The position numbers and the translations under genes are program-made. The notes under the pieces were generated by a model, which searched no databases, had not been told where the DNA came from, and worked only from the letters and a program-made list of their open reading frames with translations. Of a stretch of 64,000 nt of DNA, positions 35,008 through 43,300 are shown piece by piece; the first letter of the stretch is position 1, and every line of letters begins with the position of its first letter. This stretch comes from JBMYYR01 sp965243605 (lineage in GTDB: Bacteria > Bacteroidota > Bacteroidia > Flavobacteriales > CAJXXR01): contig CBDEVQ010000091.1 of assembly GCA_965243605.1 (NCBI GenBank), forward strand, positions 1 to 64,000, read 5' to 3'.

Positions 35008-35959
35008 GAATTAAAGTAATTGATCTTTTATATGTCTTTACTGCTTTATTTGTTGAGGTTTCATCTAAAATATAATCTATTTTAAAAGAAATAGGTAAGG
35101 TTGTTTCGTAGTTTATGGTATGGTTTTCAACAAAATTTGGACTATAAGTTGTTGGACCTAATTTGCTTAATTGTTGTTTTTCCTTTTCGGAGATAAGTTT
35201 TTTGTTCTCTTTGGTTTTTAAATATTCCTCGAGCTTATACTTGTAATAACTATCCTTTATTGTAAAGGTTTTAGTATAAGAAAAAGACTTATCTTCTTTA
35301 TTAATTTCGTTAACTGTATTTTTAGCACTTACCTTTAGGTTCTCATCGTTAAAAAATGGATTAATAATACCCGTAGACGTTGTAAATGATTTATTTTCAC
35401 TGAAATTCTTTTTAAAGAAAGAGGTAAACCAGTTAATTTGTTCCGTATATAGTTTGGTTACTGTTTTTTGATTATCAAACTTAGCATCTAATGCTATAAA
35501 CATACCATCCAATTTCATAAGCTTTTGAGGATAGTGTTGAGCATATTTACTCATTTCAGCTTTTGATTCTGTATAAATCTCCTTTAAGTTTTCCCAATTT
35601 AATAGATTAATAGCACCCGTAGATTTATTATAAGAATAATAGATATTTACTTCTTTAAATACACTAAAATCTGCTTTACCATTATTAGATAATTCTAAAA
35701 CTTCTAAGAGTACAAAATTAGGCACAAGAGAACGAATGATATATTGTTCTTTTTCGTCTTGTACAACTTCGAAATTTAAATTAAATCTTTGTTGAGTTCT
35801 TATGTCGTTTTCATTATCGTCATGACCTATATAGGAATATGATCCCATATATTCTGAGACAAGACCTTTTTCCCATTTAGGAGTTAATTGCTTTGCTTCA
35901 TTTTGAGCCAATAGTACGGATGATAACATCAAGCTACCGAATATAATTAGTTTTTTCAT
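34997..35959 (-). CDS. Secreted protein of unknown function
   Basis: 320 residues. Signal peptide MKKLIIFGSLMLSSVLLAQ. The mature part is beta-rich and strongly charged (YSYNKSTGAINLLNWENLKEIYTESKAEMSK, then SYYKYKLEEYLKTKENKKLISEKEKQQLSK). No family recognised and no cysteines for lipidation. It converges on the Omp85 gene and lies downstream of upp on the same strand with about 106 bases between, so independent transcription is likely. Confidence 0.6.
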   Translation of the reverse strand: MKKLIIFGSLMLSSVLLAQNEAKQLTPKWEKGLVSEYMGSYSYIGHDDNENDIRTQQRFNLNFEVVQDEKEQYIIRSLVPNFVLLEVLELSNNGKADFSVFKEVNIYYSYNKSTGAINLLNWENLKEIYTESKAEMSKYAQHYPQKLMKLDGMFIALDAKFDNQKTVTKLYTEQINWFTSFFKKNFSENKSFTTSTGIINPFFNDENLKVSAKNTVNEINKEDKSFSYTKTFTIKDSYYKYKLEEYLKTKENKKLISEKEKQQLSKLGPTTYSPNFVENHTINYETTLPISFKIDYILDETSTNKAVKTYKRSITLIQKK

Positions 35960-36065
35960 TTAGGGTTATGCTAGGTTTAGGTAATAAAACTCCTCAAATT
36001 ACGTAAAAAACGACAATCTTCCAATAGGAAGGGTTTTAAAAAGGTGACTTTTTTATTTATTGAAT

Positions 36066-36722
36066 TTATCCACTTGTTTTGGTTCCAAATGCTAAATCAC
36101 CTGCATCTCCTAGTCCTGGGATAATATATTTCTTTGCATTAAGTTCATTATCAACATCTCCAATCCATAGCGAACAGTCTTTTGGTAATTCTTCTTCCAA
36201 CCTTTCACAACCCGCTTTACTACCTAATATTGAAAGAATATGAAGATGTTTTGGTTGACCAAATTTTAAGATACTCTTGTAAACGGCAAGTATAGAAGCT
36301 CCTGTAGCCAACATAGGATCTACAATTAATAGAGTTTTACCATCAATATTAGGGCAAGCGGCGTATTCTACTTCTATACTAAAGGAATGGTCTTCATTTG
36401 TTTTTCTATACGCCGAAATAAAAGCATTTTCGGCATGATCAAAATAATTAAGGACGCCCATATGACTTGGTAATCCTGCTCGAAGAATAGAACATATAAC
36501 AATATCATCTTTTATTTTAACACCAGAGTGTATCCCTAAAGGTGTTTCTACTTCGTAAGGAATATAAGGTAAGGATTTAGACATTTCATAGGCTAGTATC
36601 TCACTTATACGTTCTAGGTTTCGCCTAAATCTCATTCGATCTTTCTGAATACTTTCATCTCTAATTTCTGACATAAACTGAGAAAGTATAGAATTGGATT
36701 TTGATAATATTATTGTATTCAT
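36066..36722 (-). CDS. upp: Uracil phosphoribosyltransferase
   Basis: 218 residues. Salvages uracil with PRPP to UMP. The PRPP loop LLIVDPMLATGASI, the type I PRTase core VICSILRAGLPSHMG, and C-terminal uracil site (YIIPGLGDAGDLAFGT) are all intact. Length is as expected (about 210). A small stem CTTCC-AATA-GGAAG (about 36015-36028) downstream is a weak terminator candidate. No operon partner. Confidence 0.93.
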   Translation of the reverse strand: MNTIILSKSNSILSQFMSEIRDESIQKDRMRFRRNLERISEILAYEMSKSLPYIPYEVETPLGIHSGVKIKDDIVICSILRAGLPSHMGVLNYFDHAENAFISAYRKTNEDHSFSIEVEYAACPNIDGKTLLIVDPMLATGASILAVYKSILKFGQPKHLHILSILGSKAGCERLEEELPKDCSLWIGDVDNELNAKKYIIPGLGDAGDLAFGTKTSG

Positions 36723-36875
36723 AATTGGATCTTATTATTTTGTTCTTCAATGTACAATTATCGGTTGTAAATGGATATAGTTTTTAAATTAATTATTTAA
36801 TTAGTTTATTGTAAAATATAATCGAAAATTATGAACAATTAGTATATTTAATTATTCTTTAAAGATTCAAAATAT

Positions 36876-37766
36876 ATGAAAAGTATAGATGAAATAGATG
36901 GCATTTTTTTTAAATGGCAATCTTCTATTGTAAACTATTTACCTAAAGTATTTTTAGCAACCTTTGTTATAATCTTGTTTTATATAATTGCAAAATTATT
37001 AAAAAAATATAGCTTAAAATTCTATACAAGGTTTTTTAATAAAACATCTGACGTAGCCAAGTTAATTTCTGTCAGTGTTTATTTCTTTTTACTGTTGTCT
37101 GGTGTATTTTTAGCCTTAGAAATATTAGGATTAGAAAGCCTTTTATCGAAAGTTTTAGCAGGAGCAGGGATTGTAGGAATTATTGCAGGATTTGCATTTA
37201 AGGACATTGCTTCTAATGCGTTTGCCGGTATATTATTGAATTTACAACGTCCATTTAAAGATGGAGATTGGGTTAAAATAAATGAACACTTTGGTACCAT
37301 AGAAGAAATAGGGTGGATTACCACATCTTTAAAAACAATATCTGGCGAAGAAGTTTTTGTTCCAAATCAATTAATTTACAATACAACCTTTACTAATTTT
37401 TCATCGTTTGATAAACGACGCGTAATCATGCAAAGTGGTGTATCGTATGGAGATGATTTAAACCATGTTAAGGAAGTAGCTCTTGAAGAGGTTAAAAAGA
37501 TTAATGTGCTTTTAAAAGATGAGATTGTCGATTTTTATTATACAAGCATAGGGAGTTCAACATATAATTTTGAAGTTCGGTTTTGGATTAAATTCACGAA
37601 TCAACAGGATTATATGAATGCTATGAGCGAGACTATTATTCGTATTAAAAAACGATTTGAAGAGGAAGATATTTCTATTGCCTACTCCGTGACAACTTTA
37701 GACTTTGGTGTTAAAGGTGGTGTGAATTTATTCGATAAACCGATACAGTTTGGAACTTTGAAGTAA
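36876..37766 (+). CDS. MscS-family mechanosensitive ion channel
   Basis: 296 residues: three N-terminal helices (FLATFVIILFYIIAKLL, VYFFLLLSGVFLALEIL, then the pore helix with AGAGIVGIIAGFAFKDIASNAFAGILL) and the MscS beta domain (PFKDGDWVKINEHFGTIEEIGWITTSL, VFVPNQLIYNTTFTNFS). Size is like E. coli MscS (286). It releases solutes on osmotic downshock. The upstream 110 bases are AT-rich; no promoter element was singled out. Confidence 0.9.
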   Translation: MKSIDEIDGIFFKWQSSIVNYLPKVFLATFVIILFYIIAKLLKKYSLKFYTRFFNKTSDVAKLISVSVYFFLLLSGVFLALEILGLESLLSKVLAGAGIVGIIAGFAFKDIASNAFAGILLNLQRPFKDGDWVKINEHFGTIEEIGWITTSLKTISGEEVFVPNQLIYNTTFTNFSSFDKRRVIMQSGVSYGDDLNHVKEVALEEVKKINVLLKDEIVDFYYTSIGSSTYNFEVRFWIKFTNQQDYMNAMSETIIRIKKRFEEEDISIAYSVTTLDFGVKGGVNLFDKPIQFGTLK

Positions 37767-37813
37767 TTGCTAACATTAATATTTTAGTAATTTTACCGTA
37801 TAAAATATTAAAT

Positions 37814-39301
37814 ATGAAAAAATCAATATTCAATTCAATAGTGTTTCTACTATTGTTTAACGGCTTAACTGCTTTATCTCAAACAACCGTAACATTACAA
37901 CCTAATGGTATAACAGGTAAGGATGCCATTGTCGATAGTAGGGTACCTAATACAAACTATGGTAATCATTCCGATTATACGACATGGGCATGGACCAATG
38001 ACGGAGTTTTAACAAAAGGGAGAGGGTTTGTTCACTTTGACTTGTCAAATATTCCTTCAGGAGCTACTATTATTGAAGCATATATGTCTTTATATTCTTA
38101 CTATTCTCCATCTAATCAATCTCATTCAAATCAAAGTAGATCTAATGAAGCTGTTTTAGAAAGAGTGACTTCGTCATGGGACGAAAGTGTAATTACTTGG
38201 AATAATCAGCCTACAACGACCTCTCAAAACTCAGTATACCTTCCAGCAAGTACCGCTCCAATACAACATTATCTTAATATTGATGTAACTATAATGTTAC
38301 AAGACATGGTTAATGATCCTATAAATAGTCATGGATTTATGATCAAAGAGATAACAGAACAGATTTATAGAAAACTGGTTTTTGCATCTAGTGATAACAC
38401 TAATTCGTCATTACATCCTAAACTTGTTATCACATATTTAGATTCAGAAATTCCTCCAATTGATTCTGATTCATGTATTACTTTAAGACCTAGTTTTGAA
38501 GGGAAAGATGCTTTAATAGATAGTAGAGTTCCTAATGTAAACTATGGTAATCATCCTGATTACTTAGCATGTACTTGGACAAATGGAGGAGCGTTAACCA
38601 CAGGGAGAAGCTTAATAGATTTTGAATTGTCAAGTATTCCAATGGGTGCTACAATTAATTCAGCAAAACTGTCGCTATACTCATATAATTCTTTAAGTAA
38701 TGGATCACATTCAACACAGAGTGGTTCTAACACAGCAGTTTTAAAAAGAGTTTTGACTTCATGGAATGAAAATACAGTTACTTGGAATAATCAACCATCT
38801 ACAACTTCTCAAAATGAAATTACAATTCAATCTAGTACAAACTCTATTCAAGATTATCTAGATATTGATGTAACAGAATTAGTTCAAGATATGATAGATA
38901 ACCCAAATGATAGTCACGGGTTTCTTATGCAACTAATGACAGAACAAATTTACAGAAGATTAGTATTTGCTTCAAGTGATAATATTGATACTAATTTACA
39001 TCCTAAATTAGAAATATGTTATACTGAGGTCAAAGAACCAATATCAATTAATGAGTTGAACGATAATGAGTATTTTATTAGCCCCAATCCTGCAATTAAT
39101 GTATTTAGTATTTCAAGTGTAGAAAACACTCCGAAAGAGGTATATTTCGATATAAGAAACACATCTGGTCAGGTTGTATTACCAAAACATAAATTGAATT
39201 TACAAACACCTATTGATATTACAAATTATAGCAGTGGATTATACTTTGTAAATCTTTACATTAATCGTGAAATAATTACAAAAAAATTAATTATCAATTA
39301 A
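37814..39301 (+). CDS. Secreted protein with two DNRLRE domains and a T9SS sorting domain
   Basis: 495 residues. Signal to about 23 (NGLTALSQ). Two tandem DNRLRE domains, about 28-212 and 222-404, share DSRVPNxNYGNHxDY, WTNxGxLTxGR, and SSWDESVITWNNQPTTTSQ / TSWNENTVTWNNQPSTTSQ. Both end YR(K/R)LVFASSDN...LHPKL. A type A T9SS sorting region follows (ISINELNDNEYFISPNPAINVF...YSSGLYFVNLYI). DNRLRE domains are found in surface adhesins and cell-wall-linked proteins and may bind carbohydrate or crosslink. The two repeats are much alike, suggesting recent duplication. A terminator hairpin follows. Confidence 0.83.
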   Translation: MKKSIFNSIVFLLLFNGLTALSQTTVTLQPNGITGKDAIVDSRVPNTNYGNHSDYTTWAWTNDGVLTKGRGFVHFDLSNIPSGATIIEAYMSLYSYYSPSNQSHSNQSRSNEAVLERVTSSWDESVITWNNQPTTTSQNSVYLPASTAPIQHYLNIDVTIMLQDMVNDPINSHGFMIKEITEQIYRKLVFASSDNTNSSLHPKLVITYLDSEIPPIDSDSCITLRPSFEGKDALIDSRVPNVNYGNHPDYLACTWTNGGALTTGRSLIDFELSSIPMGATINSAKLSLYSYNSLSNGSHSTQSGSNTAVLKRVLTSWNENTVTWNNQPSTTSQNEITIQSSTNSIQDYLDIDVTELVQDMIDNPNDSHGFLMQLMTEQIYRRLVFASSDNIDTNLHPKLEICYTEVKEPISINELNDNEYFISPNPAINVFSISSVENTPKEVYFDIRNTSGQVVLPKHKLNLQTPIDITNYSSGLYFVNLYINREIITKKLIIN

Positions 39302-39313
39302 TTAATCATTTCT

Positions 39314-39346
39314 AACAATAGCCTTGTTTCTAAACGGGCTATTGTT
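39314..39346. terminator. Terminator between the DNRLRE gene and the LTA-synthase-like gene
   Basis: AACAATAGCC (39314-39323) pairs with GGCTATTGTT (39337-39346), loop 13 bases, then TT. It lies 12 bases past the DNRLRE stop and 18 bases before the stop of the convergent gene. Confidence 0.65.
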
Positions 39347-39363
39347 TTAGTACATACAATTTA

Positions 39364-41343
39364 TTACTCAATAATACTTTGCATTAATCCATCTTTATAT
39401 TGGGTATAGGCCGATTGGTAATATAAAATGGCCTCTAATTCCATGTCCTTATTTTCAGATATTTTGGATAATGAATTGTCTTTTTTGTTCCATTTAAAAA
39501 ATCGTGAATCCTTATGACTATCCAATATAATAAGATCATTCCCTTTTCGTAAACTTAGTTTTCGGTGGTTTGATATAAACGCACGTTCTTCTTCCGGTTT
39601 CATTGTTCGAATATCTACACCAAACAATTTAGTTTTATAGGTCCAGCCTAAATACCCAAATAGGGTTGGGAAAACATCTATTTGTGAGCATAACTGATTC
39701 AATTCTTGAGCTGGTGTATTCGGAAGATTATAGATGAATCCAGGAATATGATACTTTCGAACATTTATTTCAGTTCTACCTGCACTATAGGCGTTATGGT
39801 CTGCAACAAATACAAATACAGTGTTTTTAAACCAAGGTTTTGTTTTTGCCGTTTCCATGAATTTTTCAACTGTAAAGTCGGTATACTTAACAGCACCTTC
39901 TCTTTGAGAGTTTTCTTTTGTAACCTCTATTTTACCTTCAGGGTATGTAAATGGTGGATGGTTAGAACTTGTCATTACAAAATTAAAGAATGGTTGCTTA
40001 GATTGATATTGAGCATCGGCAGTTTTTAACACTTTATCAAATAAATCTCCATCACAGGCTCCCCATGCATTTTCAAAGGTCACTTCCTCGTCAGAAATAC
40101 GTATTCTTTGCGTTGTAATAGGATCATCAAATCGGTGTTCTTTCTTACGATCAATAATATCATATCCATTATTTCCAAAAAAGGTAACCATATTATCAAA
40201 ATGGCTATCACCTCCATAAAAGAACGTTCTAGAATATCCTTTTTCTCTAAAAATGTCACCAACGGTAAAGAGGTTTTTGTTGTTTTCTCTTTTCATAATT
40301 GATCGTCCTGGGGTAGGAGGAATTGACATGGTTAGAGCTTCCAATCCTCTAATTGTTCGTGTTCCAGTCGCCTGTAAATTGGTCATAGAAATGGATTCAG
40401 ACATTAATAGATCCATATAAGGTGTTAAATGTTCTGGGTTACCAAACCTAGCCATAAAGTTGGAGTTTAAACTTTCCACACATATAAACATGACATTAGG
40501 TGCAATAGTTGGTGTAGAGTCTAAAGGTGTAATTGTTCTAGAAATGGGGTTTTTGTAATTACGTGGAAATTGAACATTCTTATGATCAACCAAAGTTCTT
40601 ACATCCGTATTAATGTCATTAGCGTCTATCGTTTTATAAAAATCGTTATAATTAAGTTCGTTAGAGTTATAGGCTGCAAAAAAGGAATATACCCCAGATT
40701 TGGCAAGTTCATTTTCATACTGGTTGTCAAATTGTTCAGCATCTTCGTTTTTTAATCCGAGGTGATATAACCCAACAATGGCAAAAACAATCCCTAATGC
40801 ACTAAACTTTGATTTTAGAACATCTTGGCTTAAAAATGTTTTTTTAAACATTCGTAACCTATTGGTATACCAAAACACAAGTACCGTTAATACTAAAATA
40901 GCTCCAATAATAAGCGGTAGTGGGTAAGATTGTTGAATGTTTTCGACAACTTCATATGTATATAGTAAGTAATCAACAGAAATAAAGTTAAACCTTCTTT
41001 GATATTCGTCCCAAAATGTTAGTTCGGCTAAAAACGAGAAATTAAGTATAAATGTAAATAAACCAAAAAAGAGGTAGGTTAAAATACGATCTAGTATAGA
41101 CCCATGCCATTTAGATGGAAAAAAGACTAAGTATAGAGTATAAGGAAGAAGAATATATGTAATACTACCAATATCAAACATGAATCCCAATCCGAAAACT
41201 GAAATAAGATTAACGATTGAAAAATCAATATCTGAGAACGACCATGTATACAGACCTAGTCTCACTAAGAATGCAAAAATAAGGTAGAAAATAGAGAATG
41301 ATTTAAAAAGAGAAAATCGATCGTTAAATGTAGATTGAAACAT
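39364..41343 (-). CDS. LTA-synthase family membrane sulfatase (phosphoglycerol/phosphoethanolamine transferase type)
   Basis: 659 residues: five N-terminal helices (about 1-190), then an extracytoplasmic sulfatase-like domain. Metal-site elements: PNVMFICVESLNSNFM, then the nucleophile region ATGTRTIRGLEAL with the catalytic Thr in TGTRTxRG, and FVFVADHNAYSAG. Such proteins move phosphoglycerol or phosphoethanolamine from phospholipid to an acceptor; in Gram-negative Bacteroidota the acceptor is not teichoic acid and is unknown. A TATTTTTG -7 element lies 66 bases upstream (41416-41409). Confidence 0.85.
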   Translation of the reverse strand: MFQSTFNDRFSLFKSFSIFYLIFAFLVRLGLYTWSFSDIDFSIVNLISVFGLGFMFDIGSITYILLPYTLYLVFFPSKWHGSILDRILTYLFFGLFTFILNFSFLAELTFWDEYQRRFNFISVDYLLYTYEVVENIQQSYPLPLIIGAILVLTVLVFWYTNRLRMFKKTFLSQDVLKSKFSALGIVFAIVGLYHLGLKNEDAEQFDNQYENELAKSGVYSFFAAYNSNELNYNDFYKTIDANDINTDVRTLVDHKNVQFPRNYKNPISRTITPLDSTPTIAPNVMFICVESLNSNFMARFGNPEHLTPYMDLLMSESISMTNLQATGTRTIRGLEALTMSIPPTPGRSIMKRENNKNLFTVGDIFREKGYSRTFFYGGDSHFDNMVTFFGNNGYDIIDRKKEHRFDDPITTQRIRISDEEVTFENAWGACDGDLFDKVLKTADAQYQSKQPFFNFVMTSSNHPPFTYPEGKIEVTKENSQREGAVKYTDFTVEKFMETAKTKPWFKNTVFVFVADHNAYSAGRTEINVRKYHIPGFIYNLPNTPAQELNQLCSQIDVFPTLFGYLGWTYKTKLFGVDIRTMKPEEERAFISNHRKLSLRKGNDLIILDSHKDSRFFKWNKKDNSLSKISENKDMELEAILYYQSAYTQYKDGLMQSIIE

Positions 41344-41408
41344 GTGCTTGCGTTTAATAAATCTTTATGCCTATTCATTAAGACTAAGGCTTAAGGAAAG
41401 AATAGGTG

Positions 41409-41416
41409 CAAAAATA
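41409..41416 (-). promoter_or_regulatory. Predicted -7 element (TATTTTTG) of the LTA-synthase-like gene
   Basis: Minus-strand TATTTTTG. A second TATTTTTG in the opposite direction at 41542 serves mdh, so the 248-base gap holds two divergent promoters. Confidence 0.45.
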
Positions 41417-41541
41417 GTAAAATAGATGATTTACAACCTAAGAATGAATTTAGATTGACTTTTAACGTTTTTTTTCATGAAAGATTCGCTTAACTGTAAT
41501 AAAAAGTGGTTGAATACTGGGGCTTGTTAAATGGATTTTTC

Positions 41542-41549
41542 TATTTTTG
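41542..41549 (+). promoter_or_regulatory. Predicted -7 element (TATTTTTG) of mdh
   Basis: TATTTTTG lies 42 bases before the mdh start. No convincing -33 partner at the usual 19-21 base spacing. Confidence 0.5.
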
Positions 41550-41591
41550 TGCTAGTCAAAAATTTTCATACGAAAAATAAAAAAATATACA

Positions 41592-42527
41592 ATGAAAGTA
41601 ACTGTAGTAGGTGCAGGTAATGTTGGTGCAACTTGTGCTAATGTTCTTGCTCACAGAGAAGTTTGTAACGAAGTAGTTTTATTAGACATTAAAGATGGTT
41701 TTGCTGAAGGTAAAGCATTGGATATGTGGGAAACATCTCCAATCAATTCATTTGATACACGTTTAGTTGGATCAACAAATGATTATACTAAAACAGCAGG
41801 TTCTGATGTTGTTGTAATTACTTCAGGAATTCCACGTAAGCCAGGAATGAGCCGTGATGATTTAATTGCTACGAATGCTGGAATTGTAAAGTCTGTTACT
41901 GAAAATGTAATTAAGCATTCTCCAGATGCAGTTGTTATTTGTGTTTCTAACCCGTTAGACGTAATGACATATGCAACATACTTAACGGCTCAAAAAGATT
42001 CAAGAAAAGTTATGGGTATGGCTGGTATCTTAGATACTGCACGTTACCGTTCTTTCTTAGCTTTAGAATTAGATTGTTCTCCTAAAGATATTCAAGCTGT
42101 ATTAATGGGTGGTCATGGTGATACTATGGTTCCATTACCAAGATATACAACTGTAGGTGGTATTCCAGTTACAGAATTAGTATCAGAAGAGCGTTTAAAT
42201 GCAATTGTTGAAAGAACAAAGAAAGGTGGTGGAGAAATCGTTAACCTTTTAGGAACTTCTGGATACTATGCACCAGGTGCTGCTGCAGCTCAAATGGTTG
42301 AAGCAATTGTAAAAGATCAAAAGCGTATTTTCCCAGTTTGTACATGGTTACAAGGTGAGTACGGCATGAATGATATTTACTTAGGTGTACCAGTAAAATT
42401 AGGTAAAAACGGAATTGAAGAGATTATCGAATTAGACCTTAATGAAGACGAAAAAGCATTACTTGAAGGTTCAGCAACAGCTGTAAGAGATGTAATGAAA
42501 ACGTTAGATAACATGAACTTATTCTAG
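41592..42527 (+). CDS. mdh: Malate dehydrogenase
   Basis: 311 residues, TCA-cycle NAD-dependent oxidation of malate. Rossmann motif TVVGAGNVGATCANVL, active-site Arg in GIPRKPGMSRDDL, SNPLDVMTY, and the catalytic His block MGGHGDTMVPLPRYTTVGG. Codon use is visibly different from neighbours (more regular GTT/GCT/AAA), consistent with high expression. It has its own promoter element and one of the strongest terminators in the window. Confidence 0.96.
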   Translation: MKVTVVGAGNVGATCANVLAHREVCNEVVLLDIKDGFAEGKALDMWETSPINSFDTRLVGSTNDYTKTAGSDVVVITSGIPRKPGMSRDDLIATNAGIVKSVTENVIKHSPDAVVICVSNPLDVMTYATYLTAQKDSRKVMGMAGILDTARYRSFLALELDCSPKDIQAVLMGGHGDTMVPLPRYTTVGGIPVTELVSEERLNAIVERTKKGGGEIVNLLGTSGYYAPGAAAAQMVEAIVKDQKRIFPVCTWLQGEYGMNDIYLGVPVKLGKNGIEEIIELDLNEDEKALLEGSATAVRDVMKTLDNMNLF

Positions 42528-42546
42528 GATAAGCTTATCTTAACAT

Positions 42547-42588
42547 AAAAAAATCCCTTTTTGGAATAGTCCAAAAAGGGATTTTTTT
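42547..42588 (+). terminator. mdh terminator
   Basis: A perfect 19-bp stem from AAAAAAATCCCTTTTTGGA (42547-42565) and its reverse complement (42570-42588) around ATAG, ending in seven T, 20 bases past the mdh stop. Confidence 0.92.
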
Positions 42589-42642
42589 GTTGAATACTAT
42601 TTCGTTTTATACAATAACTTGGATTAAAATCTAGGTATACTA

Positions 42643-43227
42643 TTATAAGGAAATTAACTTCTGATGAGCAGACTCTTTTAGTTCTTCAAAAAAGATTGTG
42701 AATTCATCTTCAAAATCTCCATGAAATTCCTCCAATTCTATAACTGCAAAGTTCATTTTAGATCTATTTTTAGTTCTTCGGTTCATTTGATGTAGAATTT
42801 TACCAATCCCTTCAATGGTTTCATAACTTCCTAACCAATTATCTCTAATCATATAAGGCATTAACCGTTGCGTTTCTGAAGGTAAGATTTCTTGATGATC
42901 CATTAATAATTCATAAAAACGATCGACATATAAAGGCAATGGTTCCTCTGAATAATATGACCAGTTTTTACCCAAGAAATGATCATACAGAATATCGACT
43001 ATGACACCACTATAGTGACTGTAATTTTTATGTAGTCTCTTTTTACTTTGTTTTACAAGACTATGAGTGTCTGTAAAATGATCAATATGCCTATGTAATT
43101 GAATACCTTTAATAATTTCAGGATGAAAATGATCAAACTTATTTCTTGAAATTTGATCGGCAATAAAATTACCAATGGTTACTTTCGGTATATCTTCGGA
43201 TAAATATATATGTGCTAAAAAATTCAT
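42643..43227 (-). CDS. acpH: Acyl carrier protein phosphodiesterase (AcpH family)
   Basis: 194 residues from the ATG giving MNFLAHIYLSEDIP; a longer frame from 43245 adds six residues (MYTFVS) but would start within the promoter. HD-like metal motifs: NFLAHIYLS, IGNFIADQIS, GIQLHRHIDHFTDTH and VIVDILYDHFLGKNW. Removes the phosphopantetheine arm from ACP; in many Bacteroidota also annotated DUF479. The -7 element TACATTTG (leftward, 43240-43233) ends just 5 bases from the start, part of a 14-bp palindrome. Confidence 0.87.
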   Translation of the reverse strand: MNFLAHIYLSEDIPKVTIGNFIADQISRNKFDHFHPEIIKGIQLHRHIDHFTDTHSLVKQSKKRLHKNYSHYSGVIVDILYDHFLGKNWSYYSEEPLPLYVDRFYELLMDHQEILPSETQRLMPYMIRDNWLGSYETIEGIGKILHQMNRRTKNRSKMNFAVIELEEFHGDFEDEFTIFFEELKESAHQKLISL

Positions 43228-43233
43228 AGAAAC

Positions 43234-43247
43234 AAATGTATACATTT
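43234..43247. promoter_or_regulatory. Perfect 14-bp palindrome at the acpH promoter
   Basis: AAATGTATACATTT is its own reverse complement. Its leftward half contains the -7-like TACATTTG together with the next base, so a bound dimer would block transcription. The binding protein is unknown. Confidence 0.45.
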
Positions 43248-43300
43248 AATCCATTTATTAACGAAATTGAGTAATATTACCTAAATCAAATTTTATATAT

